Shown here: one piece after another, positions 5,565-6,408 of the stretch
Numbering within the stretch: position 1 is the first letter of the stretch
Layout: every line of letters starts with the position of its first letter
NCBI GenBank assembly: GCA_030624445.1
Contig: JAUXKD010000024.1
Span: forward strand, 1 to 6,408
Length of the DNA: 6,408 bases
From: Candidatus Aenigmatarchaeota archaeon
Lineage (GTDB): Archaea; Aenigmatarchaeota; Aenigmatarchaeia; QMZP01; JAFGSV01
Reading direction: 5' to 3'
Made by a program: the position numbers and the translations under genes
The notes under the pieces: generated by a model
The model's input: the letters and a program-made list of their open reading frames with translations, nothing else
What the model was told of the DNA's origin: nothing
Database searches by the model: none

Positions 5565-5984
5565 TATGTCGTAGCTTCTGAGCATGTCGTACGCGCCCTG
5601 GCACTCGATCGATCTGACCTCGACGTAGTCTACGCTCGTGTTCGTGAGGTTATTGGTAAATGACTGGTAAGTGTTAGCGCTTACGCTGCCGTTGATATTC
5701 CATGTACTCGGCAAGGCTGGCCCCTGATCTTCGTATGTGACCTGTACCTGAAAGCCCTTCAGAGGCACCGTTCCGGGGTTGTAAAGCATGAGAGTGAGAT
5801 AGCCGTTGGCGTAGGTCCCTTTCTTGATAAGAATGTTGGCCCTTACGCATTTTTCGAGCAGGCTCCTCTGCTCGCTTGCGAACCTCGTGGCCCATCCTGC
5901 AAGGATGCCAGCGACGATCATTGTAAAGGCTATAAGCATTATTACTGCGACCAGTGGTGATATTCCTTTGGACTTCTTTCTCAT
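5550..5984 (-). CDS. Archaeal type IV pilin-like protein with class III signal
   Basis: This 144-residue protein is a probable secreted pilin subunit. It starts with a basic leader MRKKSKG and continues with ISPLVAVIMLIAFTM, a hydrophobic helix to about residue 33. Cleavage by an archaeal prepilin peptidase is expected after G7. The helix would anchor the subunit and form the filament core. The rest (about 47-144) is a beta-rich head with NPGTVPLKGFQVQVTY, Cys46 and Cys128 that could form a disulfide, and three N-glycosylation sequons (N98, N112, N115). The family is the archaeal pilin/archaellin N-terminal group; the head is not specifically recognised. AGGT at 5991-5994 (complement) lies 6 nt before the ATG, and a strong TATA box is upstream. 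The second pilin lies 32 bp upstream, and the convergent pilus ATPase 17 bp downstream is a likely partner. An archaellin or a minor pilin are alternatives. Confidence 0.85.
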   Translation of the reverse strand: MRKKSKGISPLVAVIMLIAFTMIVAGILAGWATRFASEQRSLLEKCVRANILIKKGTYANGYLTLMLYNPGTVPLKGFQVQVTYEDQGPALPSTWNINGSVSANTYQSFTNNLTNTSVDYVEVRSIECQGAYDMLRSYDIPGIA

Positions 5985-6016
5985 TTTCTTACCTGATAAT
6001 ATTGGTTTAATCTTCC

Positions 6017-6408
6017 TTATATATTTGTCACCTTCGTAGGTGAGGGGGAATAACTCAGACAGGACCCCACCAAAACGGCAACAGTGTCGGTAGTTGTCAT
6101 GTTCTGATCAGAGATGTTGGCCAGTACGTACTGGGTTTTTCCCGGTCCGAGGCGGTATGTGGAAACCGGGGAATAAGCCGCCGTACTGGCTATCACGGTC
6201 CCGTTATCCACCTCCACGGTGAAATTGTACAGGTCGTCTTTCCCTGTATTTTTAAGCTTGATGTCCACCTTTCCGCTGGAACTGTTGTAAGAAGCCTGCA
6301 GGATGGTGTACATGGTGCTGATCGCGCATGTATCCTGCTGAGTCCTCTCAAAAACGAATGAAGCGAGCCAGGAGGAAACCATCCCTCCCACGGCTATTGC
6401 GAGTGCTA
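6017..6408 (-). CDS. Second archaeal pilin-like protein, N-terminus cut by window edge
   Basis: The frame runs open to the right edge, so the true start and signal peptide lie outside. Visible residues begin with the latter half of a hydrophobic helix (ALAIAVGGMVSSWLASFVF), followed by ERTQQ and a Cys, then a head domain of about 100 residues. The GTG at 6391 is an internal valine, not a start. The layout copies that of the neighbouring pilin: helix, a polar turn (ERTQQDTC versus SEQRSLLEKC), a strand pair with a KNTG or NPGT turn, and a second Cys near the C-terminus. The two are probably diverged paralogues. Five N-x-S/T sequons (NSS, NFT, NGT, NIS, NMT) suggest heavy N-glycosylation outside the cell. 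It lies 32 bp upstream of the complete pilin and may share a transcript with it. Paralogy rests on layout rather than strong identity. Confidence 0.78.
   Translation of the reverse strand, partial: ALAIAVGGMVSSWLASFVFERTQQDTCAISTMYTILQASYNSSSGKVDIKLKNTGKDDLYNFTVEVDNGTVIASTAAYSPVSTYRLGPGKTQYVLANISDQNMTTTDTVAVLVGSCLSYSPSPTKVTNI
6018..6026 (-). promoter_or_regulatory. Strong TATA box of the complete pilin gene
   Basis: On the minus strand this reads AATATATAA, close to the archaeal consensus. The expected start near 5995 gives a leader of about 11 nt that holds the AGGT ribosome binding site. The box overlaps the stop codon of the upstream pilin, so the complete pilin can be expressed independently. 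Confidence 0.55.
6028..6043. repeat. Perfect inverted repeat abutting the pilin promoter
   Basis: TCACCT at 6028-6033 and AGGTGA at 6038-6043 are exact inverted repeats around TCGT. They lie within the last codons of the upstream pilin gene and one base beyond the TATA box of the downstream pilin, about 33-48 bp upstream of its expected start. This could be an activator or repressor site, or an RNA hairpin between the two genes. Confidence 0.4.

Noticed and set aside
1..6408. tRNA, rRNA, CRISPR array or insertion sequence
   Set aside because: No cloverleaf-like stem set, no regularly spaced repeats and no transposase-like frame were found on reading either strand.

Overview
The window looks archaeal. 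AT-rich TATA-like boxes lie ahead of most genes, several starts carry GGTGAT Shine-Dalgarno sites, and Arg codons AGG/AGA and Ile codon ATA are common. The gene content agrees: archaeal-type RtcB with archease, a single-domain KaiC-like ATPase, a PRC-barrel protein, ribosomal protein S26e, an archaeal type IV pilus/secretion ATPase and class III-signal pilins. S26e is, from general knowledge, typical of TACK and Asgard archaea and patchy elsewhere. The pilin N-terminus (KGISPLVAVIMLIAF) resembles those seen in DPANN archaea. The phylum cannot be fixed from this sequence; a DPANN-like or other non-classical euryarchaeal lineage is my guess.

Layout, left to right. A small winged-helix protein (11-268, +) is followed by a PRC-barrel protein (340-600, +) with its own promoter, a repeat that could be an operator, and a terminator-like end. 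A KaiC-like ATPase (727-1431, -) is divergent from archease (1603-2016, +), with 171 bp holding both promoters. Archease is followed by RtcB (2087-3493, +), its known functional partner in RNA ligation and tRNA splicing. A promoter then leads into a two-gene unit: S26e (3588-3851) and, 4 nt later, the pilus ATPase (3856-5532). Convergent to this are two pilin-like genes on the minus strand: a complete one (5550-5984) and one cut by the right edge (6017-6408).

Three functional themes emerge: RNA repair/splicing (archease and RtcB), translation (S26e) and a type IV pilus-like surface structure (ATPase and two pilins). The pilus platform membrane protein and prepilin peptidase are not in the window. 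No mobile element, CRISPR array, tRNA or rRNA was seen, and no wholly new system is evident. The most notable points are the S26e-pilus ATPase operon, a shortened loop in RtcB paired with a partner archease that has lost the usual His of its HTAD motif, a palindrome abutting the pilin promoter, and two paralogous pilins sharing a cysteine pair.
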